From Acidobacteriota bacterium (GTDB taxonomy: Bacteria > Acidobacteriota > Terriglobia > Terriglobales > Acidobacteriaceae), in the NCBI GenBank assembly GCA_003225515.1, contig QIAK01000061.1, positions 1-5,353 of the forward strand: a DNA stretch of 5,353 nt, given 5' to 3'. Positions 5,082 to 5,353 of the stretch are shown piece by piece. The notes under the pieces were generated by a model. That model saw nothing but the letters and a program-made list of their open reading frames with translations, was not told the DNA's origin and made no database searches. Made by a program: the position numbers and the translations under genes. Each line of letters begins with the position of its first letter. Within the stretch, counting starts at the first letter, position 1.

Positions 5082-5353
5082 TTATTTCCTGGATGCGCTT
5101 GCGGCGGTTGCGTCTTTTATCAAGTCCGAAGGCTGCCAATCACTGCCGTGATACCAGTTTACGATCTTCCCGTCGGGGCCGATGACAGCCGTGCTCAGGT
5201 TGTGAGTGATCAGGCCGCCCTCGGATTTTACGGTTAGCCCGAAGAAATTCGCGATGTTGAGCAGATCTGCTGTTTTGGGAGCGGCGAATTCCCAGCGATT
5301 GAACAGTGCCGGTGCGTGCGTGTGTGCGACCGAGAAGCCGTAGTCGCGAAGAA
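5082..5353 (-). CDS. SCO1/SenC-family protein, C-terminal fragment (runs off the window)
   Basis: The minus strand is open from the right edge to TAA at 5084-5082 and encodes the last 89 residues of a longer protein whose start is outside the window. The segment GLITHNLSTAVIGPDGKIV (47-64 or so) matches the end of the SCO/thioredoxin fold. His50 (codon 5204-5202) sits where the family has its conserved copper-ligand histidine, followed by the usual beta hairpin V-I-x-P-D-G-K and an aromatic tail (NWYHGSDW). The CxxxC copper/thiol motif would lie upstream and cannot be seen. SCO proteins are membrane-anchored periplasmic proteins that help load copper into the CuA site of cytochrome oxidase or act as thiol reductases. 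The gene lies directly upstream of VKOR, and a redox connection is plausible. An AhpC/TSA-like or other thioredoxin-fold protein is a less likely alternative. Confidence 0.8.
   Translation of the reverse strand, partial: LRDYGFSVAHTHAPALFNRWEFAAPKTADLLNIANFFGLTVKSEGGLITHNLSTAVIGPDGKIVNWYHGSDWQPSDLIKDATAASASRK

Overview
The window reads as a piece of a chromosome or metagenome contig from a soil-type Acidobacteriota, probably Terriglobia (Koribacter/Sulfotelmatobacter-like). The grounds are moderately GC-rich coding sequence with many GCG/CGG codons, proteins that match family patterns I know from that group, and gene gaps filled with short dispersed repeats typical of those genomes. This placement is inference from memory; no 16S or other marker gene is present.

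Left part (1-992): a strong GC-rich hairpin at the left edge is followed by a plus-strand GbsR/MarR-type transcriptional regulator (222-746). Its real start lies well inside the longest open frame. A 246-bp gap with two small dyads then leads to the next gene.

Centre (993-3688): one large hybrid sensor histidine kinase (Ser-rich N-terminus, GAF, PAS, PAS, HisKA, HATPase_c, receiver) that is broken in two. The first half stops just after the HisKA domain (TGA at 2838-2840). The ATP-binding and receiver domains continue in another frame from about 2837. Family comparison suggests about 16 nt were lost at the junction, so the locus is best read as a recent pseudogene or a real split, not as programmed frameshifting. 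The kinase half keeps its phospho-accepting His, and the receiver half keeps its Asp.

Right-centre (3689-4594): a heptad-phased GATTnnn repeat, then a 220-aa soluble protein of unknown function (3785-4447) with a good ribosome binding site. A gap holding a dispersed-repeat-like sequence follows, between convergent genes.

Right part (4595-5353, minus strand): a small VKOR-family membrane disulfide oxidase with all its catalytic residues, preceded by the C-terminal end of a SCO1/SenC-family protein that runs off the window edge. The SCO fragment has no start codon inside the window. These two probably form an envelope thiol-redox/copper transcription unit.

I see no CRISPR array, tRNA, rRNA, transposase or obviously new multi-gene system. 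The most worthwhile observations are the broken kinase, the heptad repeat, the unidentified 220-aa protein and the SCO-VKOR pairing.
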